Source: Flavonifractor sp. An100 (GTDB taxonomy: Bacteria; Bacillota; Clostridia; Oscillospirales; Oscillospiraceae). Taken from it: DNA of 64,000 nucleotides. The stretch covers positions 1 to 64,000 of the forward strand of contig NZ_NFMA01000002.1 of the NCBI RefSeq assembly GCF_002161175.1, written 5' to 3'. The notes beneath the pieces are model-generated. The model was given only the letters and a program-made list of their open reading frames with translations. It did no database searches and was not told where the DNA came from. Shown in pieces: positions 1 to 8,434 of the stretch. The translations under genes were made by a program, and so were the position numbers. Within the stretch, counting starts at the first letter, position 1. The number at the start of each line of letters is the position of its first letter.

Positions 1-403
1 TGTTGGCACTTTCCAGTGTACAGGATTTAAAAGAGCATCGGTAGTGGCTTTATCTTTTCCGACTAGGTGTGGCTGCGAACTCCCGACACTTGAAGGTTAG
101 TTTCGCCCGACCCGAATAACACCTTCCTCTGCCAGGAGAAATAGGTGGATACCGCTATCCCATTTTCCTGGCACCATTGGCCTACCGACAGCCCGCTGTT
201 CCGGCACGCCTCCACACGCCGACTCCATTCCACCAACCGCTGTTGTTGATTGGCTCTCTGTAAACTTGCCGCCTTCTCCATGCCTGCACCTCACTATCTT
301 GGAGTCTGAGATACTCTCTGGTACTACCTTGTACTACCATAGACTCTTATAGTTTGGCAGAGACATTTTACCCTGACAAGTCGCCGACTGTTTTTACGGT
401 TAC
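1..403 (-). mobile_element. IS66 family element, left end only (continues beyond window)
   Basis: The stretch carries a TnpA-like gene (63-281) and starts at a terminus read leftward from about 403 as GTAACCGTAAAAAC. This terminus matches the terminus of the neighbouring IS66 remnant (GTAACCGTCAAAC from 413). The rest of the element, tnpB and tnpC, would lie left of base 1. The copy sits head-to-tail with the remnant at 413-798. Confidence 0.65.
63..281 (-). CDS. tnpA: IS66 accessory protein TnpA-like, short
   Basis: The 72-residue product resembles IS66 TnpA (Orf1): a helical N-terminus with WSRRVEACRNSG, then SVGQWCQENGI and YFSWQRKV, the usual helix-turn-helix stretch of this family. TnpA is an accessory protein of IS66 transposition and binds DNA. 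Family members are usually about 100 residues or more, so this copy looks shortened at the C-terminus, perhaps by a mutation. It begins about 120 bases inside the element terminus at 403, which is normal for IS66. Any tnpB/tnpC would lie outside the window. Confidence 0.7.
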   Translation of the reverse strand: MEKAASLQRANQQQRLVEWSRRVEACRNSGLSVGQWCQENGIAVSTYFSWQRKVLFGSGETNLQVSGVRSHT

Positions 404-420
404 CCTTGAACAGTAACCGT
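396..420. repeat. Head-to-tail junction of two IS66 termini
   Basis: ACGGTTAC at 396-403 and GTAACCGT at 413-420 are perfect inverted repeats separated by 9 bases. Each continues outward into similar sequence (GTAACCGTAAAAAC leftward, GTAACCGTCAAAC rightward). IS66 ends begin with GTAA and the family duplicates 8 bp of target. The arrangement fits the tail of one copy abutting the head of another across a target-sized spacer. Confidence 0.6.
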
Positions 421-798
421 CAAACCTCCGGGCGTATAAAAAAGGCCGCCACCTCAGCGGCCAGGCTTTGAGATGGCGGTCAGGGATTCCATTAGATTTT
501 AGCTTCTGCATTCCTTCGGTGCATTCACAGGGAGGAAAAATTCCGGCCAATCCTCATCCTTTTGGCTCTGTTCAGGTGCATTGTGGAGAAGCCAAACCAG
601 ATAGCGGTAAGGATCCAGGTCGTTCTCCTTTGCGGTCTCAATCAGACTGTAAATCACAGCGCTGGACTGGGCCCCGGCCGGGGTATTGGAGAATAGCCAA
701 TTCTTCCTGCCCATCACAAAGGGCTTTATGCTGCGCTCTGCGCGGTTGTTGGACAGCTCCAGCCTCCCGTCCTCCAGGTACCGCACCAGATAAGGCCA
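413..798 (-). mobile_element. IS66 remnant: 3' part of tnpC and terminus
   Basis: Only the last part of an IS66 transposase and one terminus remain. Homology to TnpC starts abruptly at 798 (WPYL...) and is preceded in the same frame by a stop. The adjacent sequence belongs to a truncated membrane protein gene. The remnant therefore records a deletion or rearrangement that removed tnpA, tnpB and most of tnpC, along with the rest of the neighbouring gene. Confidence 0.75.
499..798 (-). pseudogene. tnpC: IS66 transposase TnpC, C-terminal fragment
   Basis: About 100 residues match the end of IS66 transposases: YLEDGRLELSNNRAERSIKP, then FVMGRKNWLFSNTPAGAQSS, then a short C-terminal region (LDPYRYLVWLLHNAP) like the IS66 C-terminal domain. 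The SNNRAERS segment includes the last acidic region of the DDE fold, but the first two catalytic aspartates would lie in the missing part, so the fragment cannot be active. Full TnpC is about 500 residues. The first in-frame start (GTG at 786) is unlikely to be used. Confidence 0.85.
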
Positions 799-1066
799 CT
801 ATTAGCTGATTGCAATTAGTAAGTGCCCATATAATCATTTCAATTATCGCGGGCACTATCACTCTGTGTTCATTTATTTGGAATTGCAATATATCTGTAA
901 GTCCTTTTTCTCCTTCTATGAGTCCCCTATAAAGATACAAAATTGCATAGTCATCCCAAACCGGTGCATTTGCTCCCGCATGTAGAATTAAAGACAAGAT
1001 TATAATGGCTGGGAGTGCTAATGCACACCAAATCCAAGTATTATTCGAAAGCTTCAATATTTTCAT
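799..1066 (-). pseudogene. GT-C-like multi-pass membrane protein, truncated by IS66 debris
   Basis: The first ~88 residues of a membrane protein survive: a hydrophobic segment at about residues 12-30 (WCALALPAIIILSLILHA), then a loop with APVWDDY and INEHRVIVPAI. The WDD and NEHR signatures are typical of the first periplasmic/extracellular loop of large GT-C-like membrane proteins in polysaccharide loci; this is recalled family knowledge, not searched. After about residue 89 the frame runs into the IS66 fragment. It is the last gene of the rhamnan operon, 36 bases after the second rgpF-like gene. Loss of the rest probably removed a polymerase or glycosyl-transfer step. Confidence 0.7.
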
Positions 1067-1102
1067 TTTTTCACCTTTTATGTTTGTCTATTAATCCGAT
1101 TA

Positions 1103-1822
1103 CTATGGTTGCGATAATCCCCCTATTTGGTAACCCTGTGCAGATACCATACACCCAAACACTCGCTCTAAACAATACGGAAGCCCATTCCAATCTCGTG
1201 GAAAATAGGGTGGGAACTCCTCTACCTGAAAATTTCTTCGTTTTAATGGTTTAAGAAGTTGGGGACGAATCACAAAAACGGAACCAGCAACATATTCCCA
1301 ATCCCGCATAAGCATCTTACAGTCCAACATTAAAGACTCAACACGCGCAGGATCAATATCAACAGCTATTTCTTGGAACCCTCGAATTAATACTTCTTTG
1401 GCGCAAAACATTCCTATATGAGGATGGCGTTTTGCTAACATATTAATATACTTCACACGGTTTTCATTCCCTAAAATAGCATTGAACATATAAGTTCTCC
1501 AATTACTCCCACTAAGCAGAACCCCATTCTTGCTATACTCAATAGGAATATCCTTTTTAGTATGGAGCTTGAACAATAAATCATACTGGTCCAAATCAAC
1601 TTCGTTTAGGAATTTCATAAATGGATAAATATCAAAACCTATATTCTCTGTGATAATTACCTGTGCATCAGGATACTTTTTTCGCAGCGTAGGCAGAAAG
1701 GGTTTATTTTCACGTGGCATTGTAATATATAAGTCGTAGGGAACCTCTCCCATATTATCTATATACTTAGAAATTTCATCAAACATTTCTGTATAATACA
1801 GATGTAAACACACAGCAATCAT
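1103..1822 (-). CDS. RgpF-like rhamnan synthesis protein (short paralogue)
   Basis: The product (239 residues) matches rhamnan synthesis F family proteins: MIAVCLHLYYTEMFDEIS at the start, VIITENIGFDIYPFMKFL, and LFKLHTKKD, then GSNWRTYMFNAILG. RgpF-type enzymes act in assembly of rhamnose-glucose polysaccharides in streptococci. The chosen start (ATG at 1822) lies 4 bases after the stop of the upstream paralogue and has AAAAGGA about 10 bases before it. A longer start at 1870 would overlap the upstream gene and lacks a good site. The exact sugar and linkage made cannot be told from the sequence. Confidence 0.8.
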   Translation of the reverse strand: MIAVCLHLYYTEMFDEISKYIDNMGEVPYDLYITMPRENKPFLPTLRKKYPDAQVIITENIGFDIYPFMKFLNEVDLDQYDLLFKLHTKKDIPIEYSKNGVLLSGSNWRTYMFNAILGNENRVKYINMLAKRHPHIGMFCAKEVLIRGFQEIAVDIDPARVESLMLDCKMLMRDWEYVAGSVFVIRPQLLKPLKRRNFQVEEFPPYFPRDWNGLPYCLERVFGCMVSAQGYQIGGLSQP

Positions 1823-1826
1823 ATCA

Positions 1827-3653
1827 TTAAGATCCTTTTCCACCCAATTTATAGTAAATTTTTTTTGCAAAATTCCAAAGGCTTACTGGCGTTTTTTTCT
1901 TTAAATAAATTTTCAATGCGCCCCTAACACCAATTGCTTGTGGAACATAGATAATCTCATTGGTACTCGGAATAACTACAGGTTGATGTTGTAGGATATT
2001 GTTTTTGCGATACAAATAGTATAGGTCCGTTATATATACTTCTGCATCTTCTGATGGAATAACCCAACCGACTAAATATCCTGCATCTTGGGCAAAAAAA
2101 GGAATTGCTCTTTCCACGATGTGTATAATAGCTCCATCTAGTGGCATCGGTTCTTCAGGAAAATCTTCGTATTCCCATTCCATATGAAGTAATTTTTTCA
2201 AACATTCAGGCCTAAACCAGAACATTGCTCCCATCGGTGCAATAGGCGGTACTTCCGCGGCAATGGGAACATTTACTTTCGCTTTGCGCAAAAAAGAAAC
2301 CGTTTTATCATAATTCGCTCCCCACTCTTGCCCTGCAAGCGTCATATAATTTCCATGGAGCAAATTAACGGGTTCTAAAATACCAAGGCGAGGATTTTTT
2401 TCAAACTCTGCAATGATGTTTCTGACATATTCCTTAGACTTTAACAAAGAGTCCAACACATGAAAGCCAAAGTCGAGTCCAATACAACCAGGTCTTAAGA
2501 AAGAGCTTTTCTTATCATGTGCAATACACACATAGTCATAATTATCAATATATTGGCTATCATGAACCAAGAACGCACTGTCAGCTCGGCCTCTTGCCTC
2601 CACAAGCTCAAATCTGGCATTTTTTAATTCCAAATTTTTAATTCTAGTTTCAACGGGGACTCTTAAATCTGCCCTGGAGGATGTAATGTATATGTCTGCA
2701 CTCTCAGGCATACTTTGTAAATAATGAAAATTGATATCTAATAAATCCTCATAAAAAACATGGAAAAATATTGCTATTCTTTTTTTCCCCCAGACCTCAG
2801 TTGTGAGTTGATTCGATGGCAAAATATAGTTTAAGTGTAGTAAATTCTTAATGTCTGCATAATGTTGTGTTGCAAGGAGATCATCCAAAATATAGTCAGT
2901 ATTGTATAACTGTTTTTCCTTAATGTAATCAAATGCTTTTTTAGAAGCATGTCCTCGGTGGTAGGACAGGAACCGTATATATTCAGTACAGAAAGCTTTT
3001 CTTTTAAGAATCGGACATCTCATTTCCATTATTAATTTATCTGGTGCTTCTATAGTGAGATCAATGTAATCCCTATTGTTAGGACAGTATACATCATAAG
3101 TGTATCCTCTATTTGCAAAGTACGCTGTAAATTTTGTCTCATGTTTTTCAATACATTCTTCTCTAGAAAATACTTCTGGTAAATTAGCCCAGTAATTGTC
3201 CCAGTCATTAGATAAAAATACCTTAGGAGTGAATACAATAAAATAGGATAAAATCCAGGTCCCTTCATATCCATTGGCATTCAGGGGCCACTCTGTGATT
3301 CCCCAAAAATCCACTTGCCTTTTTTCCATTATTGAAAACATTTCGTCAAATGGATAAATAGGGCCATAAGAAGAACAATTGGTTAATATGACCTCATCAA
3401 ACTGATCAATACTTTGACCTAAGCTATCAATCGCTGCCTTATATGCCCAAAAATCTACACCTATGTTTTCACGTTCAAGCAACTCCACTTTAAGTTTACG
3501 AAGAATTTCTTTACCTTCCTCATTAACGCCGCCATTTGCAACTACAATTACTTTAGACGCAATGTTCTTCAGACCTTCCAAATAAACTCGGACATAGTCT
3601 CGTACAATACCATGTTGCTCCCAAAATACATATATTGCAGCCCTATTCTTCAT
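1827..3653 (-). CDS. rgpF: RgpF-like rhamnan synthesis protein (long)
   Basis: The 608-residue product carries two units of the rhamnan synthesis F type. The N-terminal half has YVFWEQHGIVRDYV, VELLERENIGVDFWAYK and VILTNCSSYGPIYP. A second unit starts near residue 300 (IAIFFHVFYEDLLD) and includes ADSAFLVHD and DYVCIAHDKKSSFLRPG. No membrane segments are seen, so it likely works on the cytoplasmic face on the growing lipid-linked glycan. It follows the second rmlD-like gene by 19 bases and is followed after 4 bases by a shorter paralogue. AT-rich codon use matches the rest of the polysaccharide operon and not the GC-rich core genome. Confidence 0.85.
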   Translation of the reverse strand: MKNRAAIYVFWEQHGIVRDYVRVYLEGLKNIASKVIVVANGGVNEEGKEILRKLKVELLERENIGVDFWAYKAAIDSLGQSIDQFDEVILTNCSSYGPIYPFDEMFSIMEKRQVDFWGITEWPLNANGYEGTWILSYFIVFTPKVFLSNDWDNYWANLPEVFSREECIEKHETKFTAYFANRGYTYDVYCPNNRDYIDLTIEAPDKLIMEMRCPILKRKAFCTEYIRFLSYHRGHASKKAFDYIKEKQLYNTDYILDDLLATQHYADIKNLLHLNYILPSNQLTTEVWGKKRIAIFFHVFYEDLLDINFHYLQSMPESADIYITSSRADLRVPVETRIKNLELKNARFELVEARGRADSAFLVHDSQYIDNYDYVCIAHDKKSSFLRPGCIGLDFGFHVLDSLLKSKEYVRNIIAEFEKNPRLGILEPVNLLHGNYMTLAGQEWGANYDKTVSFLRKAKVNVPIAAEVPPIAPMGAMFWFRPECLKKLLHMEWEYEDFPEEPMPLDGAIIHIVERAIPFFAQDAGYLVGWVIPSEDAEVYITDLYYLYRKNNILQHQPVVIPSTNEIIYVPQAIGVRGALKIYLKKKTPVSLWNFAKKIYYKLGGKGS

Positions 3654-3672
3654 CCTAAATCCCTCAATACAA

Positions 3673-4533
3673 TCATTTAATCATATTTTTTATACGCCAG
3701 ATACACTCATCCAGCGCATCAGAATAATGTCGGATAGATAAATTAAAATCTGATTTTACCTTCGACTTATCCAATACTGAATAAGATGGTCTTTTGGCTT
3801 TCTGTGGAAACTCACCGGTATGGATTGGCGTCACTTTGCAATTTAAATCAAATCCTCTTACGATCTGATGTGCTAAATCATACCACGAACATGAACCCTC
3901 GTTTGAAAGATGGTATATTTCCTTTGTTCCTTGTTGAATTTGTGGTAGTATATCAAGTACATGCTTTGCTAAATCACCTGCATATGTTGGTGAACCAATT
4001 TGATCGAATATGACACTTAGATCCTGTTTGGAACCTAATTGTTTTATTGTCTTCACGAAATCCCGACCAAATTCAGAAAAAAGCCATGCTGTACGAAATA
4101 TAACGACAGAATTGCAAATTGAAAGCAGGTCCTTTTCACTTCTCTCTTTTGAACAACCGTAAACACTAAGACCAGAGGTTTGATCAATTTCAATGTAAGG
4201 TATACTCTGTTTTCCATTAAAAACATAATCACTGGAAAAGTGAATCAATGTTGCACCATACTCATTGGCCACTAGTGCCAAATTATGTGGAGCCAATTCA
4301 TTTATTAAATATGAGTCCTGTGGATGCTCCTCCAAATATTCTGCATTACAATTTGCAGCACAGTTAATAATATATTTAATTGGATTTACTTCCATAAATT
4401 GACGGATATCTTCTATTTTAGTAATATCTAACTGCGAATGTGAACAGAATATTGCGTTCTCCTCTGGTAAAAATCTTCTAAACTCTTGTCCCAGCAAACC
4501 ACTACTGCCTGTGATAAGAATTTGTTCTCTCAT
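3673..4533 (-). CDS. RmlD-like dTDP-4-dehydrorhamnose reductase (second copy)
   Basis: This 286-residue short-chain dehydrogenase has the NAD(P)-binding motif GSSGLLGQEF at residues 8-17, SSDYVFNG, and the catalytic YGCSK (Tyr-x-x-x-Lys). The family reduces dTDP-4-keto-L-rhamnose to dTDP-L-rhamnose. It starts 1 base after the methyltransferase stop, so the two are translationally linked. A second, more canonical RmlD lies at 8431-9294, so this paralogue may make a different deoxysugar or be redundant. The RmlD fold is clear, the exact substrate is not. Confidence 0.8.
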   Translation of the reverse strand: MREQILITGSSGLLGQEFRRFLPEENAIFCSHSQLDITKIEDIRQFMEVNPIKYIINCAANCNAEYLEEHPQDSYLINELAPHNLALVANEYGATLIHFSSDYVFNGKQSIPYIEIDQTSGLSVYGCSKERSEKDLLSICNSVVIFRTAWLFSEFGRDFVKTIKQLGSKQDLSVIFDQIGSPTYAGDLAKHVLDILPQIQQGTKEIYHLSNEGSCSWYDLAHQIVRGFDLNCKVTPIHTGEFPQKAKRPSYSVLDKSKVKSDFNLSIRHYSDALDECIWRIKNMIK

Positions 4534-4534
4534 G

Positions 4535-6217
4535 CTATTTTTTCCTCCAGAACAACAAAAATTGGCTTAATTTCCATAGTCTACTGTTCTTTATTGCATT
4601 CAACTCAGTTAACACATTAGAAAGTTCATTTTTCAATAAGCTATAGTCACTTTGTAATAAATTTAAATGCGTCTCTAATTCCTGCTGATTTCGTTTGAGT
4701 TCTTCACATTCAACTGTCCTTGATGATAATATTTTCCGTAGGCCGTCTAAAGCTTGTTCTGCTTCTAGCTTTGCCATATTTACCGCTTGTAGCTGATCCT
4801 CTTTAATAGTCAAAGCATCCTGTACAATGTGTAGGTTCTTCTCTACATCCGCCTTTGCTCCATTTACTGCTCGTAACTGATCCTCTTTGATATTCAAAGC
4901 ATTCTGAACAATTTTAAGGCTCTGTTCCACATCCGCCTTTGCTCCATTTACTGCTCGTAACTGATCCTCTTTGACAGTCAAAGCATTCTGAACAATTTTA
5001 AGGCTCTGTTCCACATCCGCCTTTGCTTCATTTACAGCTTGCAGCTGTATTTCTTTATCTGTTAAAGTAGTGATCCAACGATTATTCTGAGCTTGTAAAA
5101 ACTCTTCTACAGATCTCCAACTTGTTGCCGCTAACAAAATCAATTCCACGGTAAGAGTAATTGTACATGCTTCTTGGTTTTGTATTAAAAACAATATCTG
5201 TGGATCCTCATTTACAAAAAAATAACTACATTCAAAACCTATTCCATTAGTTGCTGTGATTGGTAATAAATCTTTACCACAATGAGCACTAATATTTTTT
5301 ACAATGCATTTCTTTGCTTCGATGGGATCATATCGGATTTGTTTACACCCTGCTGGCAGTGAAATGTGGTAAACATAGTGTTGATCTGTTAAAATGCCTT
5401 GGATATCTATGCGATTTTCTTCATTAAATCCGCTTCCATTATCATAATACAGTCTTGATGATATTTCATTAGATAATTGATATGTTATGGCATTTTCCAA
5501 CTTAGAAACTGTCTTTACGTGCTCCTGAGTTAATCTACATACGAATTGATATATATTTTTAGTTGTATGTAGATCCAGTGCGTCTTCTAACGCTTTTTTG
5601 TTTCCGCTGGGTAAATAAAGTCCTTGCTCACTGGAAAAAAGAGGAACGAGTGTGCAGTCCTCCTCAGAAATATGATAACCAGCAGCTTCCACCATATCGT
5701 GCAAATTTTTTCTTGCAAACAAGTGGATATGTGTATTATCCAGTAAACCCAAGGGGGTATAGGTAAACTGATCACATAGCAAATTCATAATAATGTCGCC
5801 ATGAGCAACATTAGGGACGGATAGAAGCACACTTCCATCAGGTTTAAGGAAATGACGCATTTTCTTTAAAACGGCTTCCGGATTACGTAGGTGCTCAAGT
5901 ACGTCAGCATATAAGATATAATCAAATGACTGCGCGGCAAGATCAATCATCCAAGCATCGTCTTCTATATTTACACAATATCCCCCATCGGCATAAGCAC
6001 TTGCCTCCTGAAATGCCTCCTGATCCAACTCCAAGACAACTACATAGCATCCAAGTACTTCTTTCATATAGCGTGTCATAATTCCGTAGGCACAACCACA
6101 TTCCAATACACGTGTCCTTGGCTTTATCCATTGAAGCAATTTAGCATGAGAGGTTTCACCGCGATTGACAGTTTCCTGATCAATGAGTTTTCTGTAGTGA
6201 TACTTTTCTTCGGACAC
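4535..6217 (-). CDS. SAM methyltransferase with long repeated coiled coil
   Basis: Residues ~30-200 are a class I SAM-dependent methyltransferase: motif I VLECGCAYGIMTRYM, then ILYADVLEHLRNPEAVLKKM and LLSVPNVAHGD. Residues ~240-375 form an uncharacterised, probably beta-rich region. Residues ~390-540 are a coiled coil built from three near-identical 28-residue repeats plus a degenerate fourth, ending in KNSRLWKLSQFLLFWRKK, a common membrane-proximal tail of glycan enzymes. The GTG start at 6217 has AGGAAGGGG upstream. It lies between the ABC exporter genes and the rhamnan synthases. By analogy with WbdD of E. coli O9a it may methylate and terminate the chain, with the coiled coil acting as a ruler. 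That role is inference. Confidence 0.8.
   Translation of the reverse strand: MSEEKYHYRKLIDQETVNRGETSHAKLLQWIKPRTRVLECGCAYGIMTRYMKEVLGCYVVVLELDQEAFQEASAYADGGYCVNIEDDAWMIDLAAQSFDYILYADVLEHLRNPEAVLKKMRHFLKPDGSVLLSVPNVAHGDIIMNLLCDQFTYTPLGLLDNTHIHLFARKNLHDMVEAAGYHISEEDCTLVPLFSSEQGLYLPSGNKKALEDALDLHTTKNIYQFVCRLTQEHVKTVSKLENAITYQLSNEISSRLYYDNGSGFNEENRIDIQGILTDQHYVYHISLPAGCKQIRYDPIEAKKCIVKNISAHCGKDLLPITATNGIGFECSYFFVNEDPQILFLIQNQEACTITLTVELILLAATSWRSVEEFLQAQNNRWITTLTDKEIQLQAVNEAKADVEQSLKIVQNALTVKEDQLRAVNGAKADVEQSLKIVQNALNIKEDQLRAVNGAKADVEKNLHIVQDALTIKEDQLQAVNMAKLEAEQALDGLRKILSSRTVECEELKRNQQELETHLNLLQSDYSLLKNELSNVLTELNAIKNSRLWKLSQFLLFWRKK
4769..5020 (-). repeat. Three tandem 84-bp repeats encoding 28-residue coiled-coil units
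   Basis: Units lie at 4769-4852, 4853-4936 and 4937-5020, with a degenerate fourth from 5021. The second and third differ at only three of 84 bases, in the TCTTTGATATTC/TCTTTGACAGTC segment. Each unit encodes 28 residues (four heptads) containing KEDQLRAVNGAKAD and SLKIVQNAL. The in-frame length and high identity suggest recent duplication and the ability to gain or lose whole units without breaking the gene. Confidence 0.9.
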
Positions 6218-6238
6218 TATGTTTTGCCCCTTCCTGGT

Positions 6239-6976
6239 TTACGGATTACAATAGTGGTCACATACTTCGTTGACATTTCCTATCATTTTCAGCGTGCCAT
6301 GCTCCAACCAAATAGCTCTATCACATAGTTCACGAATTTGGTCCACGCTGTGAGATACTAATAAAACCGTTGTACCTCCACTCATAAGTTCTTGCATTCG
6401 CTTGCCACTCTTAATTTGAAACTCTGCGTCACCTACGCTCAAAATTTCATCTACAATTAAAATATCTGGTTCCACAACTGATGCAATGGAAAATGCCAAT
6501 CTTGCCACCATGCCGGAAGAATAATTCCTCAATGGTACATCAATAAATTTTCCAAGCTCTGAAAATGAAACAATTTCATCAAATTTTCGCTTCAAAAACT
6601 CCTCACTATAGCCTAATACCGCACCGTTAAGAAAAATATTTTCTCTGCCATTTAGCTCAAAATCAAAGCCACTTCCCAGTTCTAGCATGGGAACAACATT
6701 ACCATTGACAAATACATTTCCGGTAGTTGGCTTTAAAATGCCGGAAATTACCTTCAGTAATGTACTTTTTCCAGCTCCGTTCTTTCCCACAATACCAACC
6801 ACTTCACCATGACAAATATCAAAGTTAATGTCTTGTAGTGCCCAGAAATCTTCATATTTTACTTTTTTCTGTAGCATTTGTACCACATATTCTTTTACAC
6901 TTAAAATTTTATCGTATGTCATATGGAAACATACAGATAAATTTTCAGCGTGTATCACCGAATTTTCCTGCTTCAT
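6239..6976 (-). CDS. wzt: ABC transporter ATPase for polysaccharide export (Wzt/TagH type)
   Basis: The product (245 residues) is the nucleotide-binding subunit of a polysaccharide exporter: Walker A GKNGAGKST near residue 65, signature NYSSGMVARLAFS, Walker B DILIVDEIL, and switch histidine in VLLVSHS. The insert SGFDFELNGRENIFLNG before the signature is typical of Wzt/TagH/RgpD enzymes. It lacks the C-terminal glycan-binding domain of long Wzt proteins, so it should resemble the short streptococcal RgpD type. It pairs with the permease gene that ends 12 bases upstream. The complex would move the lipid-linked rhamnan across the membrane using ATP. Confidence 0.9.
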   Translation of the reverse strand: MKQENSVIHAENLSVCFHMTYDKILSVKEYVVQMLQKKVKYEDFWALQDINFDICHGEVVGIVGKNGAGKSTLLKVISGILKPTTGNVFVNGNVVPMLELGSGFDFELNGRENIFLNGAVLGYSEEFLKRKFDEIVSFSELGKFIDVPLRNYSSGMVARLAFSIASVVEPDILIVDEILSVGDAEFQIKSGKRMQELMSGGTTVLLVSHSVDQIRELCDRAIWLEHGTLKMIGNVNEVCDHYCNP

Positions 6977-6988
6977 TTTCAGCCTCTC

Positions 6989-8434
6989 TTATAGGTATAA
7001 TACAAACTTGTCTTGTGTACGTTTAAATATCAACAACCCCAAAAGCAAAGGAATCAAAGTTGCAAGGATACACAACAGATATGCTTTTGGCTCTGGCGAT
7101 ACACCATCTAAAAGAATAATACGGAAGACACGGATAATATGATAAAGTGGGTTCATCTTATACAATGTCATCCATTGGGGGGGGATTATCTCGTCCATAT
7201 AAAAAATGGGAGTCAAATACATCCATAACATAGATACTACTCCCCATAAAAACTGAGTATCTCTAAAAAATACCATAGCTGATGCCAAAATCATCCCTAT
7301 TCCAAGAGAAAACAGGAAAAGACATGCTATTCCAAATAATAACAACAAAAACTCTACCTTAAAAGGTACTTTTGTAATAACCATTACCACAAAAAGCGGT
7401 ATAAATGCAAGAAAGAAATTGATCAATGAGGAAAGTGCCCTTGAAAATGGGTATATATATTTGGGAACATATACTTTTGTGATTAAAGCCGCATTGCCTG
7501 TAATAGACTGTAGACACATAGTTGTAGCTTCAGAAAAAAAGTTCCAGCAAATAAGACCTGATAATAAATATACGGGATAATTTTCTACACCAGAAACAAA
7601 AAGCGTCGAAAACACAAAATATAACACAAGCATAGTCAATAACGGATTTAAAAAGCTCCAGAAAATGCCCAAAACGCTTCTTTTGTATTTGGTTTTGAAA
7701 TCTCGTGATACCAATGTTTTAATCAAAAATCTGTATCGATTAAACGCAGAGAGAAATACATCACCAAAGTAACGCCTACTCCTTTTTTCCTGATGCAAAC
7801 AATACAAAAGATAACTTGCCAATACAAGTCCGAAAATCAAAACAATTTGCCAGTAATAGGTACCAAAACTATGCCAATCTCCACTGACAACTGACATGCA
7901 CAGTATTCCATCCATAGGAGTACCATTAAATGTAAGTCTATCACTGTCTGCGATTTGAATGGGCATAGTGTACTTAGCAACAGGGTAGGAATCTCCATAG
8001 CAAAAAGTAACTGCATTCCCAGGTGTTCCTTTTTGGGATGTGACAGAGAGTGTGAGTGTTTGACCTTTTACATCGTCCACCGAATTGGAAAGAGTGATCA
8101 GCCAATCGCCGCCATTTTCAAGTTCATTTGTGGCTAATTGTGAAGTAGCAAGTACTGCTCCGGTTTCGTCTTTTACCTTAAATTCTAGAACATCATCATT
8201 CACTCGATCATAAGTGGCTCCCATGATAATTAATGCTTCCAGCGAGTCATTTTCTACCGTAAAATTTTGTTTTATTTCACTACCCCGAACAATTTCGCCG
8301 CAGGTTGATTTCAATGACACCATTTCTGAGTAATAGATTGAACGATGTAAACTATCACCAGCTATAAAATAAAATAATACGGCTATGATAATGTAACTAA
8401 GTATAGTAAATGTTGAAAAACGTTTAAGACTCAT
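6989..8434 (-). CDS. wzm: ABC-2 polysaccharide export permease with extra N-terminal ectodomain
   Basis: The 481-residue protein ends in a Wzm/TagG-like ABC-2 permease: about six membrane segments from residue ~225, with the cytoplasmic entry DFKTKYKRSVLGIFWSFLNP and HIIRVFRIILLDG. Family members are usually about 260-280 residues. Here an extra ~190 residues precede it: a membrane segment at ~12-29, a predicted beta-rich outer domain (~30-185, no cysteine pairs seen), and a second segment at ~192-211. It overlaps the rmlD stop by 4 bases (ATGA), showing coupling, and is followed by the ATPase. The outer domain could bind glycan during export; that is a guess. Confidence 0.85.
   Translation of the reverse strand: MSLKRFSTFTILSYIIIAVLFYFIAGDSLHRSIYYSEMVSLKSTCGEIVRGSEIKQNFTVENDSLEALIIMGATYDRVNDDVLEFKVKDETGAVLATSQLATNELENGGDWLITLSNSVDDVKGQTLTLSVTSQKGTPGNAVTFCYGDSYPVAKYTMPIQIADSDRLTFNGTPMDGILCMSVVSGDWHSFGTYYWQIVLIFGLVLASYLLYCLHQEKRSRRYFGDVFLSAFNRYRFLIKTLVSRDFKTKYKRSVLGIFWSFLNPLLTMLVLYFVFSTLFVSGVENYPVYLLSGLICWNFFSEATTMCLQSITGNAALITKVYVPKYIYPFSRALSSLINFFLAFIPLFVVMVITKVPFKVEFLLLLFGIACLFLFSLGIGMILASAMVFFRDTQFLWGVVSMLWMYLTPIFYMDEIIPPQWMTLYKMNPLYHIIRVFRIILLDGVSPEPKAYLLCILATLIPLLLGLLIFKRTQDKFVLYL

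Noticed and set aside
63-798. CRISPR-like repetition near the IS66 pieces
   Set aside because: The repeats are the two IS termini only; no regular repeat-spacer pattern exists here or elsewhere in the window.
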